A stretch of DNA of 64,000 nt from Chrysomallon squamiferum (GCA_012295275.1 CM022674.1:1649242-1713241), one strand, 5' to 3'; shown: positions 25,080 through 38,015, counted from the stretch's first letter. The notes: generated from the sequence alone by a model not told the origin. Translations and numbers: made by a program.

Positions 25080-25900
25080 TATTCTAAGATAATTCTTTGT
25101 AACATGCTGATATGACACCGATATTATTATCTGTAAATATCGTTGTGCTAAACCTTTAAGCTTTATTATTTGTTTATAACAATTACGTTTGATCCAAAGT
25201 TAAATATTGTTTTACCAAAAAAACAGTTTTAAATATAAAGATTGTTTTCATGTTAAACTGTGTAGACTGTAACAATTGATTTTGATTAATTAATAAATAT
25301 AATTTCTCTAAAATATTTTACATGTAGAAGATTGTTTTACAATGGTATACCATAATAATTTCACTGCTTAAATATAACAAATGTGTTTATGGTGATATTT
25401 TTAGGGTTGTTAACTATTGCTGTTTGTAAAATATCTTTTTTGCCTAAGAGCTTCTTAATTTCAGACTAATATTACTGCTGTAATGTACTCGTTTTTATGG
25501 AGCTGTCTTTTAGATTGCTAATCATTGCTGTTTGTAAAGTATTTTAAATCTGAAACGTTTTTTAATATAATAATAATTTCAGACTAATTTTTCACTGCTT
25601 AAATACAGTGATTTTATGCAGTAATGTTTTAAGACTGTTTCTCATAGCTGTTAGTAAAATAATTTAAATATAAAACAAAATTTCTTAATACAATAAAAAA
25701 TAACAAATTTTAAAAAAAAATTTTGCACAATTCAGTTTTATAGAATATTAACTGTTAGTAAAATATATTAAATCTGACAGACTTTCTTAATAATTTGATA
25801 ATTTTATATTATAAATATTGTAGATTTAAGCAGCTGAGTTCTGTAGAATATCAACCATTGCTATTATTAAACTACTTTAAAACTTAAAAAGCAATTTAGC
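25080..25900. repeat. Degenerate tandem repeat, unit about 120-130 bases
   Basis: Recurring phrases ATTTCAGACTAATTTTTCAC, CTGTTTGTAAAATATTTTAA and TTTTTAATATAATAATAATT between about 25130 and 25880. Confidence 0.6.
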
Positions 25901-26640
25901 AGAATGATATCAGAGAAATTTAACCAAATAAACACCGTCCTTCTGCTTTCTTCATTTTGATGGCTTCTTCAGTATCTCTTTTAAAAGATTTTAAAACAAA
26001 TATACTGTTTTTAAAACATGTCACTAAATTGATTCGTTCATCTGAACACATTTCTCCGAGTGCAAAGCACTGACGCAAGCCAAATTTGAATTTTATATGC
26101 TGCCAACCGTCACAGCATCACCAGAATATTTTAATTCTAAACAGTTTTATCCCAGACAGAGATAACAAATTGATATGACCATCCAACCATATTGTCTTAA
26201 TCCATCACTATTACTTATCTCAGCTCCAGCCAGCCTCATTTCACACAGAAATACCAAACTAACACGAACCATTGAGAGTATCATAGTATATTGTTATTAC
26301 TGAAAAATATCTTAATTCTAAATAATTTTTATTTTACGCAGAAATACCAAAGTAATCTTTCTATTTAACAATATCATTCTATGCTTTATTTATTTATTTA
26401 TTCCTGTTACTTAAAATATTTTAATTCTAAATAATTTTAATTTTATTTAGAAATTCCAAAGTAATATTACTGTGTGAAAAGTATTGTTATTATGACTTTA
26501 TACGTCACTGTTGTTTTACCTCTAAGCGATAACAAATTAATCTGACCCTCTAACCAATGTTGTATGTCTCTTTTATCCATCATTAATACTTGTTTTAATT
26601 CCAACCAAATTTTTATTTTACGTAGACATAGCCAAACTAG
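25901..26640. repeat. Degenerate repeats, unit about 100-200 bases
   Basis: Phrases TTTTAATTCTAAATAATTTT and GCAGAAATACCAAAGTAAT recur near 26130, 26310, 26420 and 26600. No gene. Confidence 0.5.
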
Positions 26641-26880
26641 CCTTGCCTCATAACTGACAATTTTTGTACCAAAGTTTTACCATTCGGGGATGGATTGTCC
26701 AGTTTTCGGTTTAAGAGTTGACGATGTTACACCAATACTGTGTTGAGTGCAAAAACTGACAGTGACTTCATTGTGTTCAATCAAGTTGTTCTAAGTTGTA
26801 TGGATTTTGTTAAATAGCTGTAACAGGCCTAGTAAGGCAGGATTTTATGTACGTCTAAAAACGGACTGTAACGCTGCAAA
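26641..26880 (+). promoter_or_regulatory. Possible promoter / 5' UTR before candidate exon C
   Basis: Non-repetitive and richer in CpG than its surroundings. One short upstream ORF (ATG TAC GTC TAA near 26850). No clear TATA box. Confidence 0.3.
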
Positions 26881-26915
26881 ATGGCATCGTTCCTTTCTCT
26901 GTTTGGGGGAAATCG
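26881..26915 (+). CDS. Candidate alternative first coding exon C (MASFLSLFGGN..)
   Basis: Strong start context (aaaATGG), 11 codons plus CG, then donor gtaagt. Phase matches the 44495 acceptor (CG+T gives Arg, then MPTRG). It ends a non-repetitive island beginning near 26640. The peptide SFLSLFGG resembles FSNLFGG of the TfR1 tail, which may be coincidence. Of the three candidates this has the best start and donor together. Confidence 0.45.
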
Positions 26916-27229
26916 GTAAGTATATTAGACTTTGTTTAGTGATTTTATTATTGAGTCTTGAGTCATTATTTTAAAACAAATTTAGTTTTTTTTTTTTTTA
27001 TTTTATTGATACTCCAGATTTTTAATTCTGTTGTACATGATGTGACTGCAGAATTACAGAATCTCTGGTACCTCATAAAACAGTTTTATCAGTCCAGTTA
27101 AAAACCTTGATATGTTCTGATGATACTACAACAAGTTTTATTTTTGTCTTCAGTTGACTTTGTCCATATCAACAGTGAAGAGACTGATTGAGAAGTCTTT
27201 GTAAATAATCATACAAGTTAATTTAGTTC

Positions 27230-28130
27230 ATTGAAGTATGCAGTGGTTTCTTTAATACAAGTATTTTATCTTTCTGTTGTAATATATTTAGTACCTTATA
27301 TTAGCTGTTAGTTCTAGTATTTCTACTTATTTATAAATAACATTTTAAAAATAATTCAGTTTATTAATAAGTAATAAACACCGTCATTTATTTAATTTAA
27401 GTTTATTAATATATATCTGCATAATTTATTTAACTATGTAATTTCTTAAATTAGCTGTCACTTCAATATATGAATAAATAACATCTTAAAGATCATTCTG
27501 TTTATTAATAATAATAATTAATAAACACCAAAGATTTCTTTAACTTAAGTATATTTGTGTATATCTAAAATAACTTATATATGTATGTAATACCATACAT
27601 TAGCTATTAATTCAGTATCTTTAAATAACTATTTATAAATTCTAAAGATCATTTAGTTTATCAGTAATAATATATAATCAGTAATAATATATACCATTGT
27701 ATCTTTAACGGAAGTATAGTTATGTATATCTACAGTATAGCTATATTTACTGTTATTTATGTAACTATTTAATTCTCTAAATTAGATCTCTGAAAAAGAA
27801 ATGTACATATCAAAGAACATTTACTGAATTAATAATATATATATATCTTTAACATAAATATATTATGTCTATTTATTATTAATTTAACTCTATAATTCAT
27901 TAATTTATAACGTTTCAATTTCTCTGTAAATAAAATGTACATATTTAAGATAATTTAATTAGTAATAATAATAATAATAATAAAAATCATCATTTATTTA
28001 TATAAGTATATTTATGTACACCTACTATTATTTATTCAAGAATATAATAGCTCATATTATTCATTAACTGAACATCTTTGTAAACATATAACAATACATT
28101 TTAATAGCAAGTGTATTAACCCTTCAGATG
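27230..28130. repeat. Degenerate tandem repeat, unit about 150 bases
   Basis: Phrases TTAGCTGTTAGTTCTAGTAT, AATAATTCAGTTTATTAATA and AATAAACACCGTCATTTATT recur at about 150-base spacing. Decayed copies also appear at 28490-28900. Confidence 0.65.
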
Positions 28131-28321
28131 TCATGGGACTATTTTCTGGGCCAAGAAGAACCTAATAAACAATTGTACTGGAAACAAAACTCAGCCAAAT
28201 ATAAACTTTCAAATTCACTAATTAATTCAGTGGGGAATATCAGTGAAACATGGATTTTTAAATGAACATTGAAAAGTTATATGACCAAAACACAAAACAT
28301 GGGAATTTTCTAGAGTTTATA

Positions 28322-28325
28322 TCTG

Positions 28326-28358
<33 letters not shown>

Positions 28359-28375
28359 GTCTGTCTGTCTGTTTG

Positions 28376-28406
<31 letters not shown>

Positions 28407-28480
28407 GTCTGTCTTCTATATATATATATATAGATATACATAGATATATATATTATACATACACACACACACATACTATC
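28322..28480. repeat. (ATCT)n / (GTCT)n microsatellite
   Basis: ATCT and GTCT runs 28322-28415, then TA units. Nearby are (TA)n at 28737-28764 and (GTAT)n at 28945-28980. Confidence 0.95.
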
Positions 28481-28731
28481 ATTTCTGTATCTTAAGTATG
28501 TTTTTATGTATGATAAATATTATCATATGTCTTGTATATAATAACTCAGATTAATTATTAATTGACTTTGTAAATAAACTAATTTTATATTTTAATGATA
28601 AATCAATTTACTAATACATATACTGTCTTTTTTTGTCATTAGTATATTTTATTATACCCTATTATTAATATATAAAATGTCTTCTTCTTTGTGTTGTTAG
28701 CATATTTTATGATACCCTACTCATAAATTCA

Positions 28732-28768
<37 letters not shown>

Positions 28769-29139
28769 CACATATAAGTTTATTTGTTTTTGTAAATATA
28801 TAAATCAATATATTAACCATCATTTCTTTAACATAAATATATTAATGTGTGGTATGTATTTTCCTGTATATAATTCAGATTAGTCATAAACTCACTTGTT
28901 CTTGTAACCATGTAATCATGTTGCCAGATAATGGCAAATATTTGTATGTATGTATGTATGTATGTATATATGTATGTATGTGTCCATGTGTTTGGAGTGT
29001 GTGAAGGATTCTTTTTGAATATTATATAAGTGGTTTGTGTAAATACATTTGGATGACTGACTGACTGTCATTTTACTAAAAAGTTTTAAAAAAAACTAAA
29101 CAAATTCTAACTCAACTATAAGCTGCATTCATGTTTGTA

Positions 29140-29365
29140 AAATTTTTGACAATCCTTTTAACTAGAAAAACTTTTTTTTTTTTTTTTTTTTTTGGTTTTT
29201 AAATTTGTGATTAAGGATCAAGTTCTCAGAGCAGAACCAAACAACATCTCTGTTTTTTTTTTATCTTCCAGTATAATCCAAGTTAAACGAACAAAATTTC
29301 AGACGATTTTTTAAAATTACTTTCTTTCTCAATTGTAATTTGTCTCACCTATTTTATGACTACAT
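29140..29365 (+). repeat. Left arm of an inverted repeat
   Basis: Reads TTTTGACAATCCTTTTAACT, T-run, GATCAAGTTCTCAGAGCAGA, ATCTTCCAGTATAATCCAAG, TTTCTCAATTGTAATTTGTC. The reverse complement of 31755-31990 gives the same phrases in the same order with few changes. Confidence 0.9.
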
Positions 29366-30591
29366 ATATATTTTTTCTTAGCTCTGCTTGTAGACAATAA
29401 AGATATAAACAAGCACAAAAAAAAAAAAAAAGAACCTAACAAGAATAAATAAAACAAACAAACACACATTAAACACATTTTTAAATCGTTTACATTCTTG
29501 CAATTTATTTTTTGTTTTGTTTTTCACCCAGATTGTAAGAGTATCCATGAATACAAAACACTGAAAGATCCTGATCTAACAATACATCTTTTAACACAAG
29601 ATTTTATAAGCATTATCGCTATTACAAAGCAGCTTCAGCAAACAGGCTGACAACCTCATAACAGCAAATTTTTTTTTGGGGGGGGGGACATTTGAGGATT
29701 CTGCTGCAAGCACTCGATATATATTCATGTATGCAGAATCCCAGACAAGCTGTTTATCTGCCTTGTCTTTGCAAAACGACTCTTTGGTTATCTCATTGTT
29801 TTAATTCAATGGTAGATATTCATCTCAAGTTTGACAGACAGAAGACACTCTGGTAACAAAGAAAGAATTGAAAAATGGCGTATTTGAACCGTATTTGTGA
29901 AATCTTCGTGCGTTTTCTTCAGTGTGTTTCTTTGCTGTTTTCCTTTATTGTTAGCCAAGGTTGGAAGCCAGTATCATGTAAAGCAAGGACTTTTTTTTAG
30001 CTCTTTTATGTGTAACGTTTTTTTTTTTTTTTTGATTTCAGAAGTGAGTTAAATATATTTTAATAGTTTTTATATATATATATTTTGTTGTTGTTGTCCA
30101 AAAAAAAAAAAAGAATGAAATAAAGCTAAAAAATCACATTAATTAATCAAGTTAAAAAATGTAAAATAAAAATAATAATAATAAGAGAAAGAAGAAGAAG
30201 AAAATGAAAATCAGTAGAAAAAAAAAAACAGATAAAAAATAAAAAATCACAAATACATTCCAAAAATACTCATTTAAAATTTAAAAAAAAAGATAAAAAA
30301 AAAAATAAAAAGAAAGAAAGAAAACAGTATTAGAAAAAAGCAAAAAAAACAACACAACAGTAATAACAAAAACAAAATATACGAAAGAAAAAGACACAAT
30401 TTAGTGATACAATCAAGAACAGCACCATTTACACCAACCTTCAAGAACTGTACAGTTGTATTGTCAAAAACCTATTGGATTTTTCAAACCTCTGTGGATT
30501 TCTTTAATGAAAACATTTGAATGTTTGTACAGTCAAATAAATATTGACAGAAATGAATATCTCCATTTTTTGTCATTTCTTTTTTAAGCCT

Positions 30592-30622
<31 letters not shown>

Positions 30623-31315
30623 CTATGAACAAAATATCCAAACAAGATGAATATTACCATTTTCCAGCAGATCTCGTTTTTGTCGTCTCCAAATCTCTGA
30701 GGAGTTTGCTGCATGTTATTATTACAGTCTCCAAATGGAAGCATTTCATGTTAAAATGGAGAACAAATGAGATATTATATCATAGTAATTGAGATATTAT
30801 ATCATATAAATTTTTCAGCGTCGTGCAATAGCCCTAGGGTGACTTAATAATTTAAAAGAAATGGATAGAAAAAAAGAAGAAAAAAGAATAGAAATTTGTG
30901 TGAAAGCTTTTCCACTTTTTGTGTCCTTTACATGTTTTATTTTTTATTTTTTATTTTATTGCTGGTTTGTTTTGGTTTTGTTTGGACTTCTGTTTTTTTT
31001 TTTTTTTTTTTAGTTTTAGTTTTTTTTATTCAGTTTTGTTGAAAATTGTTGTTATTAGTGTATTAATTTCAGGACAAACTTTTTACATTTAGTTAAAAAT
31101 CTTTTTCTTTTCTTATTTTTTTTTTTTTTTTTCCCTTAGGATTTTATTAAACATTTCACTCTTTGTTAAATTCACTTGTATTTATTTCTTTCTCTTTATT
31201 TCTCCTTCTTTCCCTTTCTTTCTCTTTTTTCTCTCTCTATCTTTCTTATTCTACATCTCTCCTTTTCACTATCTCCACATAGAAACACATACATATTTAC
31301 TACCTGTTTGTTTAT
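29366..31315. other. Spacer between inverted-repeat arms, no gene seen
   Basis: A-rich and T-rich patches, a T9-G10 junction near 29671-29689, poly-T at 30595-30621 and 30992-31010. A short frame at 29875 starts with a hydrophobic stretch but has no domain. Confidence 0.5.
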
Positions 31316-31320
31316 CTAGA

Positions 31321-31340
31321 CAGAGAGAGAGATTAGAGAG

Positions 31341-31397
<57 letters not shown>

Positions 31398-31419
31398 AGA
31401 CAGTCAGTCAGAGAGAGAA

Positions 31420-31496
<77 letters not shown>

Positions 31497-31529
31497 AAAG
31501 AGAGAGAGAGAGCAGAGAGACAGAGAAAT

Positions 31530-31577
<48 letters not shown>
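31321..31577. repeat. (GA)n microsatellite
   Basis: About 250 bases of GA, the only long purine-on-plus run in the window; all other long runs of this type read CT on the + strand. Confidence 0.95.
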
Positions 31578-31580
<3 letters not shown>

Positions 31581-31754
31581 AGAAAAAGAAACAAACAGAA
31601 AAAAAGCAACAAAGAGATGGAGATAAAGACAGACAGACAGAATTATTCCAACTAAATAAATATAAAAAGCAAAATACAAGCAAGGCTGTGGCATTTTAAG
31701 CCAGCAGGCAGAATTCTAGTCTGGACATTTTGACTTGTGCTTTCAGTTCTTCTT

Positions 31755-31990
31755 ACAGTTGTCTTCCATAGGCAAGACAAATTACAACTGAGAAAGAATG
31801 TAATTTTTGAGAATCATCTGAATTTTTGTTTGTTTAACTTTGATTATACTGGAAGATAAAAAAAACCCAGAGATGTTGTTTGATTCTGCTCTGAGAACTT
31901 GATTCTTAATCATAAATTTTAACACCAAAAAAAAAAAAAAAAAAAAAGTTTTTTCTTGTTAAAAGGATTGTCAAAAATCATCATGACATT
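31755..31990 (-). repeat. Right arm of the inverted repeat
   Basis: Inverse complement of 29140-29365, including the homopolymer tract (A run at 31926-31947 against the T run at 29171-29193). Confidence 0.9.
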
Positions 31991-32264
31991 ACATTTCTAT
32001 GTTTAAATTAACTTACAAGTAAACAAAATAAACATTATCATCGATGATTTTTTAAAAAATATTTTTAAAAAAATCAATTAAAATGAGTAAAGATGATAAC
32101 AAAAAAAAATCAGTTGTTGCTTTTTGCAAAGAAAGTGTGATCACTTGCTCGCAAATAAAGTGACTTATGGGACCTTTTGTGGAAACAGGTCTCATTTTAT
32201 ATCCAAAAAAAAAAAAAACATTTACACTCATTGAGATCAATAATGGATGAAGTTAATTTCGTTG

Positions 32265-32269
32265 TTTTT

Positions 32270-32300
<31 letters not shown>

Positions 32301-32690
32301 CTCACACAGTCCCTATGAAGCATGTCTTGTGTTCAATATGCGTGGTACAAAAATATCAGACAAAAACAAAGTTTTACAGCTTTTATTATTATTTTTTCAT
32401 TTTTATTATTTCTTTATTTTTTTATGATTATTATTATTATTTTTATTTTTTTGTTTTTTATTGTTTTACGGATGGCAAGAAAGTACAGTCTAAGTGCAGC
32501 ATTTTGTTTCTGAGCTGGTTTCTCTGGCTGAAGGAAAACACGGTCGGTCGCGCATGGTTTGATCTTGTTCAAGATGGCTGCCATGCTTGGTAGATCATGA
32601 CCAGATGTGATAATGAAGGAAATTTTTTTTTTTATTATTTTTTTTTATTATTATTATTATTTTTTTTTTTTTTTTTGTGCCTCTCAGTAC
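32265..32690. repeat. (ATT)n and poly-T patches
   Basis: T runs at 32265-32280 and 32659-32676 and ATT units between. A small non-repetitive piece at 32515-32600 carries CpG but no supported exon. Confidence 0.7.
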
Positions 32691-32884
32691 TTATTGATGT
32701 TTGTGGTAATTTAGTGTTTGTCATAAGTGTCTTGGTTGATGATTATTTGAAGGAGAAAGATGAAAACTGATGTAAAATAACCAACAGAGAAATAAGAAAT
32801 GAATCAGGGAGATGTTGATATTGTCCATCAGTGGTATTTTCCTGCATCATTCATATTTGTTCATTTCCATTAATATCTATCTGT

Positions 32885-33087
32885 TATTACTATCATTATC
32901 ATCATCATCATCATCATCATCAACCATTATTACTATTATTGTTGTTGTTGTTGTTGTTGTTATTACTATTACTATTACTGTTATTATTATTATTATTACT
33001 ATTATGATTATTATTATTATTACTGCTGCTGCTGCTGCTGCTGTGTTGTTGTTGTTGTGTTGTTGTTGTTGTTGTTGTTGTTGTTAT
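32885..33087. repeat. Compound trinucleotide array ATC-TTG-ATT-CTG-TTG
   Basis: Blocks of five different trinucleotides in sequence. Confidence 0.95.
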
Positions 33088-33569
33088 ATACTTCAATAAT
33101 TTCAACATTAGTTATCCAAAAAATGCAAGACCTCCACATTAAGATAAAAGAAACCAGTTGTACTGTTCTGTTTGTTTATTTTATTTTTTAGCAAAAAGAT
33201 ATCTTTTATTTGAACCTTTCCATAGACAGGACAGAGAATACTATTGTCTGTAATATATATGTGTTTGGAATGGGAAATATTTATAGACATGCTCAGTGTT
33301 CTAATCACTGAGATAAATTACCTGTGTTCCTTGTAACAAAAACTAAGTGTGTATGGGGGTGTATGTATTTGTGTGTATGTTTGTGTGTGTATTATTATGT
33401 GTGTGTGTGGATGGATAGAGAGAATAAGAAAAAGAAAGAAAAAAGAAATGCAGAAACAGAAAAAAGTGCTAGAGAGTGAGAGAGAATAAATAAATAAATA
33501 AATGCAAAAGTAGTCTGGGTAACATAATAAATATTTACATTGTTATAAATCTGTCAGTTTCTTATACAT

Positions 33570-33885
33570 AAATAAAAAGTATGGCATAGTAAAACATTTG
33601 TGACATCATATTAAAATGTCTGACACAGTAAAACATTTATTACATCATATTAAAATGTATGACAGTAAAACATTTATGACATCATATTAAAATGTATGAC
33701 ACAGTAAAACATTTATGACATCATATTAATAAAATGTATGACATAGTAAAACATTTTTGTGACATATTAAAATATATGACACAGTAAAACATTTATGACA
33801 TCCTATGAATAAAATGTATGACACAGTAAAACATTTATGACATCATATTAATAAAAAAAAATATGACAGTAAAATATTTATGAGG
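33570..33885. repeat. Minisatellite, unit about 39-43 bases
   Basis: About eight copies of ATGACACAGTAAAACATTTA followed by TGACATCATATTAAAATGT. Fairly homogeneous, so probably younger than the other arrays. Each unit carries TGACATCA. Confidence 0.9.
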
Positions 33886-33960
33886 TAATATAGAGAATGA
33901 GAATAAGAGAAAAAAGAATCAAGTGTGAGAGACAGAAAAACACAGTCTGACAGAAATATA

Positions 33961-33993
33961 AAAAAAAAAAAAAAAAAAAAAAAAACTTAATAA

Positions 33994-34029
<36 letters not shown>
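33961..34029. repeat. Two poly-A runs
   Basis: A tracts at 33961-33985 and 33998-34029. Confidence 0.95.
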
Positions 34030-34031
<2 letters not shown>

Positions 34032-34540
34032 AAAGTAAAGAAACCAAATGTGAAAACAAGTAAAGCAGAAAAAAAAATTGAGTAAAACAGTTTGAAAGGA
34101 AATGTTTTTACAAAAGACTGTCCGAAAACAACTTTGATGTGTACAGAAATCAAAATCGTACGACTAAACAAGTCGGAATTAAGAGTCTCTGTATGGAAAT
34201 TGAAACACCCGCTGATAATACATTGCACATCACTACATCTGATTGGTTATTGAAGCAGTCGAAATCAATCATGCGTGCCGTTTTTATCATTGATGTCTAG
34301 TTATCAGGAAGTTTCAGTGGCCATAACCAGATACAGTTTCCAGGATGAAGGAAGAATTAATAAGGATAGTTTTCATTTCACGTTTGCTTGTTAATTAATT
34401 AAATGTAATTTCCCAATTTCTTTTATTAGGGATAAATGAATATAGAAAGGCTGCCTGATGGATGAATAGAGAGACGCACAGATGGATGGAATGGATAGAT
34501 GTTACAGACACTAAAAATAGATATTGTAAAATGATTACAA
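34030..34540. other. Non-repetitive stretch, no gene supported
   Basis: Ordinary-complexity DNA with several CpG at 34130-34290. No exon with convincing splice sites. Confidence 0.4.
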
Positions 34541-34755
34541 TAGATTTTTATTATTATTATTTATTTGTTATTATTTTATTTATTTATTTGTTGTTTATTT
34601 TATTTTGTTTTTTGTTATTTTATTTATTTATTTATTTATTTATTTATATACATTATTATTATTATTATTATTTATTAATTTATTTATTTACTTGTTTTAT
34701 ATTATTATTTATTCATTTATTATTCATTTATTTATTTATTTATTTATTTATTTAC
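34541..34755. repeat. (ATT)n / (TTTA)n block
   Basis: ATT and TTTA runs in alternation. Confidence 0.95.
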
Positions 34756-34959
34756 AAAACAGATAACTATCATATATAGATAGGCTTTAAAGATTTTTTT
34801 TTTATTTTTTTTTTTTTTTTGGAACAAATATCAAAAATAGAAGGCAATTTAGAAAAAAATTCTTGAGGCTCCAATTTTAATCATTGAACTGGCATCCAAG
34901 TTTGGTAACCTAGATGATTAGTCTCAAAGACAATTACTGCTAGACTGTCTTCATGTCAT

Positions 34960-35330
34960 TACTGTGCTATTTCACAAGTGCTGTGGTCTGTCTTTATGAA
35001 CCTTCTAAATCATTTCACAAGTAGTCTAGACTGTGTTTGTGTCAATTCTAAATCATTTCCTAAGTGCACTAGATTGTATTTGTGTCAGATCTAAATCATT
35101 TTCACAAGTTTACTAGACTGGATTCCTGTCAGTTCTGAATCATTTTTCCACAAGTTTACTAGACTGGATTCCTGTCAGTTCTGAATCATTTCCCCCCCAC
35201 ACACAAGTTTACTAGACTGGATTGTTGTCAGTTCTAAATCATTTTCAAAAGTTTACTAGTTTCATGTGGGTTCTAAATCATTTCATGTCATTTCTAGTCA
35301 GTTTTCACTGCTCTATTACACTGCATTTAT
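34960..35330. repeat. Minisatellite, unit about 43-45 bases
   Basis: Copies of ACAAGTTTACTAGACTGGAT followed by TCCTGTCAGTTCTGAATCAT. The middle three copies are nearly identical and the edges decayed. Confidence 0.9.
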
Positions 35331-36215
35331 TTTAATTCTGTTAACTTATTACTTATTTAATGTAGTAGACATTAAGTAAAACTATTCAGTGACAAGTGCA
35401 GTTATTCATTTATCAAATATCATTTCATAATTTGTTTGCTTTCCTGTCTATGGGAGGGTGCATATGAAAAAACACTTACTGCTGATCAACAAACAATAAA
35501 TAGCCTGTTATGTGGCCAAAAAGGATTATTTCATTATCTGTGTGGTTCTTTATTACATTATGAAAGCATATAACCACAGATTTAAAATTTCAAAGTTTAA
35601 CATTTGTTATATAAAATATTTCTTCTTTTTTTTCATTTCATGAGACAATCCCACGCCAGTATTGTAAGCCATTGAAGTAAATTAGACTGTCTTCTTGATA
35701 ACACTACATCATTTTTTTTATTTTTTTTTTAAACTGTTCTAGACTGTCTACTTGTCAATATTGCATTCAACCATGTGAATAATGTATCATCCTTTCTCAG
35801 TTCTCTTCCTGACTGTCTTGTTGTTTAATATTATTAATTTTTCAGGACTGTTAGAGGACTTTCTCCTTGTCACTACCAAATCACAATTATAGTTCAAACC
35901 ATTCTAGACTTTATTCACATCATTCGAACACAATTTCTCAATCAAATACCAGACACCATAAATATATATAGCATATATGTGTTAATTAAAAATATCTCAC
36001 TAGAGTTCATACTGTGGCAGGGAAATCAATAGAGAAGAGATTTCGGCGAGAAATCATCTCTTAAATAACCCTCAGATGTCCTTGGTACAGTATTGTCTAA
36101 TTCTCAGACTTAATTCCCAGGAACCATGAGAGGTCTTTGGTCATTTCACCAGACAGCATCATATCACCAGCCAGACTGACCCAGTCATTTTATTTTAACT
36201 TTATTTGCTTCATTT
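35331..36215. other. No gene seen
   Basis: Loose repeats of AGACTGTCTTCTTGTCA near 35690, 35750 and 35860. Otherwise plain AT-rich DNA. Confidence 0.4.
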
Positions 36216-36382
36216 TGCTATTGTTATTATTATTACTAGTTGTTGTTGTTGTTGTCATTGTTGTTGTTGATGTTATTATTATTATTGTCGTAATTATTGT
36301 TGGTAGTAGTATTAGTATTGTTATTGTTATTATTATTATTATTTCTTGAATCTTATGTGTGCATGTGTGTGTGTGTGTGTGT

Positions 36383-36414
<32 letters not shown>

Positions 36415-36425
36415 TTGTTTGTGAG
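36216..36425. repeat. (ATT)/(GTT) and (GT)n arrays
   Basis: Trinucleotides to 36345, then (GT)n at 36368-36415. Confidence 0.95.
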
Positions 36426-37745
36426 GTCACAGAATAATCCTTTTAATGATGTAATATTGTTTATTTACAAATAAAATAACCAAAAATAAAATAAAATTCT
36501 ATTTTATAATGATCTATTAATCACTTTTATTTATTTTTTTTATCAGTTATTTCATACAATCACTATTACACAATACTGTCATTAATCAATATCAGTTTAT
36601 ATTGTTAACATATGTGTATATGTGTTTGTGTGTGTTTTTTCATAACCAAGATATTTTTAAATGTTGTTTAAACTTCTTAATTATAAATACAAAAAAAAAC
36701 ATAATATGAATGTCAGTCTTTGAATAGAAATATCTCAAATAATAATGATAGCTGTCTCTTTTGTTTAAGATTTGAAATGAAAAATTGTTTTTTTTTAATT
36801 CTAAATACAAATATCTTTCAATTTTATTTATATATTTGAACATGTTTCTTTAAAATGACTTTTTTTTGTTTTACTTTCTTTCTTAAAATAAAATCTCAAA
36901 ATTAATAAGTTGTATTTTATTTTTTTTTTTTTTTTTTGTTGGATTATTCAAACTAAATAATTTTGAATATAATCAAAACTGTGCTACATATTTATACTTA
37001 CGAAATGTCACTGTGATATTTGTCAGTTAATTTCATCTTATTTTTAAACTGAATGAAATGGGAAAACTTTAATTTACTTAGAAAAATAAGAAAAAAGAAA
37101 AAAAGAATTCTGTAAACATGTTATGAAAGCTCAGTTTTAAGAAAAACATCATCAAAATTAAGTTAGCCAATAAACGATTTTTATAATTTGATCCATTTGG
37201 TCATTAAAACTACAGAAGCAAGATAAAAGGGAATTTTTTATGTTTGTTTTTTTGGCATTCTGATATAAAACAAAGACATGATTTTGCTAAAAAAAATTAT
37301 TATTATATTATATACTTTTTTATGATAGAGATTTTTTAAAACAATTTTTTTTAATTTAATTTTGTTTTTATTAAATTCATAAAACATGAAAGATAAAGCT
37401 GCTGAATTCCCAGTATAAAAGAATTTTCGTTATTCTGGTTTATTTGAAAACTGATGTTGACTTTATAAAAAAAATGGTTTAAATGCAATGAAAGGAGAAT
37501 AAAGAATAACACACACACACATACACACACACATATTTTGCACACATTTACATAAACACTCATATACACACAAAAAAAGAAAAGAAAAAAGATAAAAAAA
37601 ATAAATAAACAAATTAAATATAAGAATATAAATTAATAGGAAGGAATTAAAAAAGAAAGAAAGAACATTTCCTATTTTTCACCTCATTTCTTATAATTAT
37701 ACTTTAATTTTATTTATTTATTATTACTAATTTTTTATTCTTTAT
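36426..37745. other. AT-rich, no gene seen
   Basis: Homopolymer patches and a short CA run at 37510-37535. No exon supported. Confidence 0.5.
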
Positions 37746-37754
37746 TTATTCTTT

Positions 37755-37759
37755 TTCTT

Positions 37760-37790
<31 letters not shown>

Positions 37791-38015
37791 ATTATTATTA
37801 TTTTTATTTATTTATTTTATTTATTTATTTATTTATTTATTTCTATTATTGTTGTTGTTGTTGTTGTTTCTTCTTATTATTATTATTTATTTATTTATTT
37901 AATTACTTATTTATTGGTGTTGTTCTTTTCTTCTTATTCTTATTTTTCTTCTTATTTATTTACTTTACTACTTACCTACTTACCTACTTACCTACTTACT
38001 TACTTACTTACTTAC

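Noticed and set aside
29875-29998. Frame MAYLNRICEIFVRFLQC.. with hydrophobic start
   Set aside because: Looks like a signal peptide, but possible donors are weak and none gives the phase needed at 44495; runs into TAG after about 40 codons.
31316-31694. Ser/Leu-repeat frames across CT/GA runs (also 20.6, 39.3, 44.2, 48.9, 54.9, 59.4 kb)
   Set aside because: Microsatellite translations with no start context, splice support or composition of a real protein.
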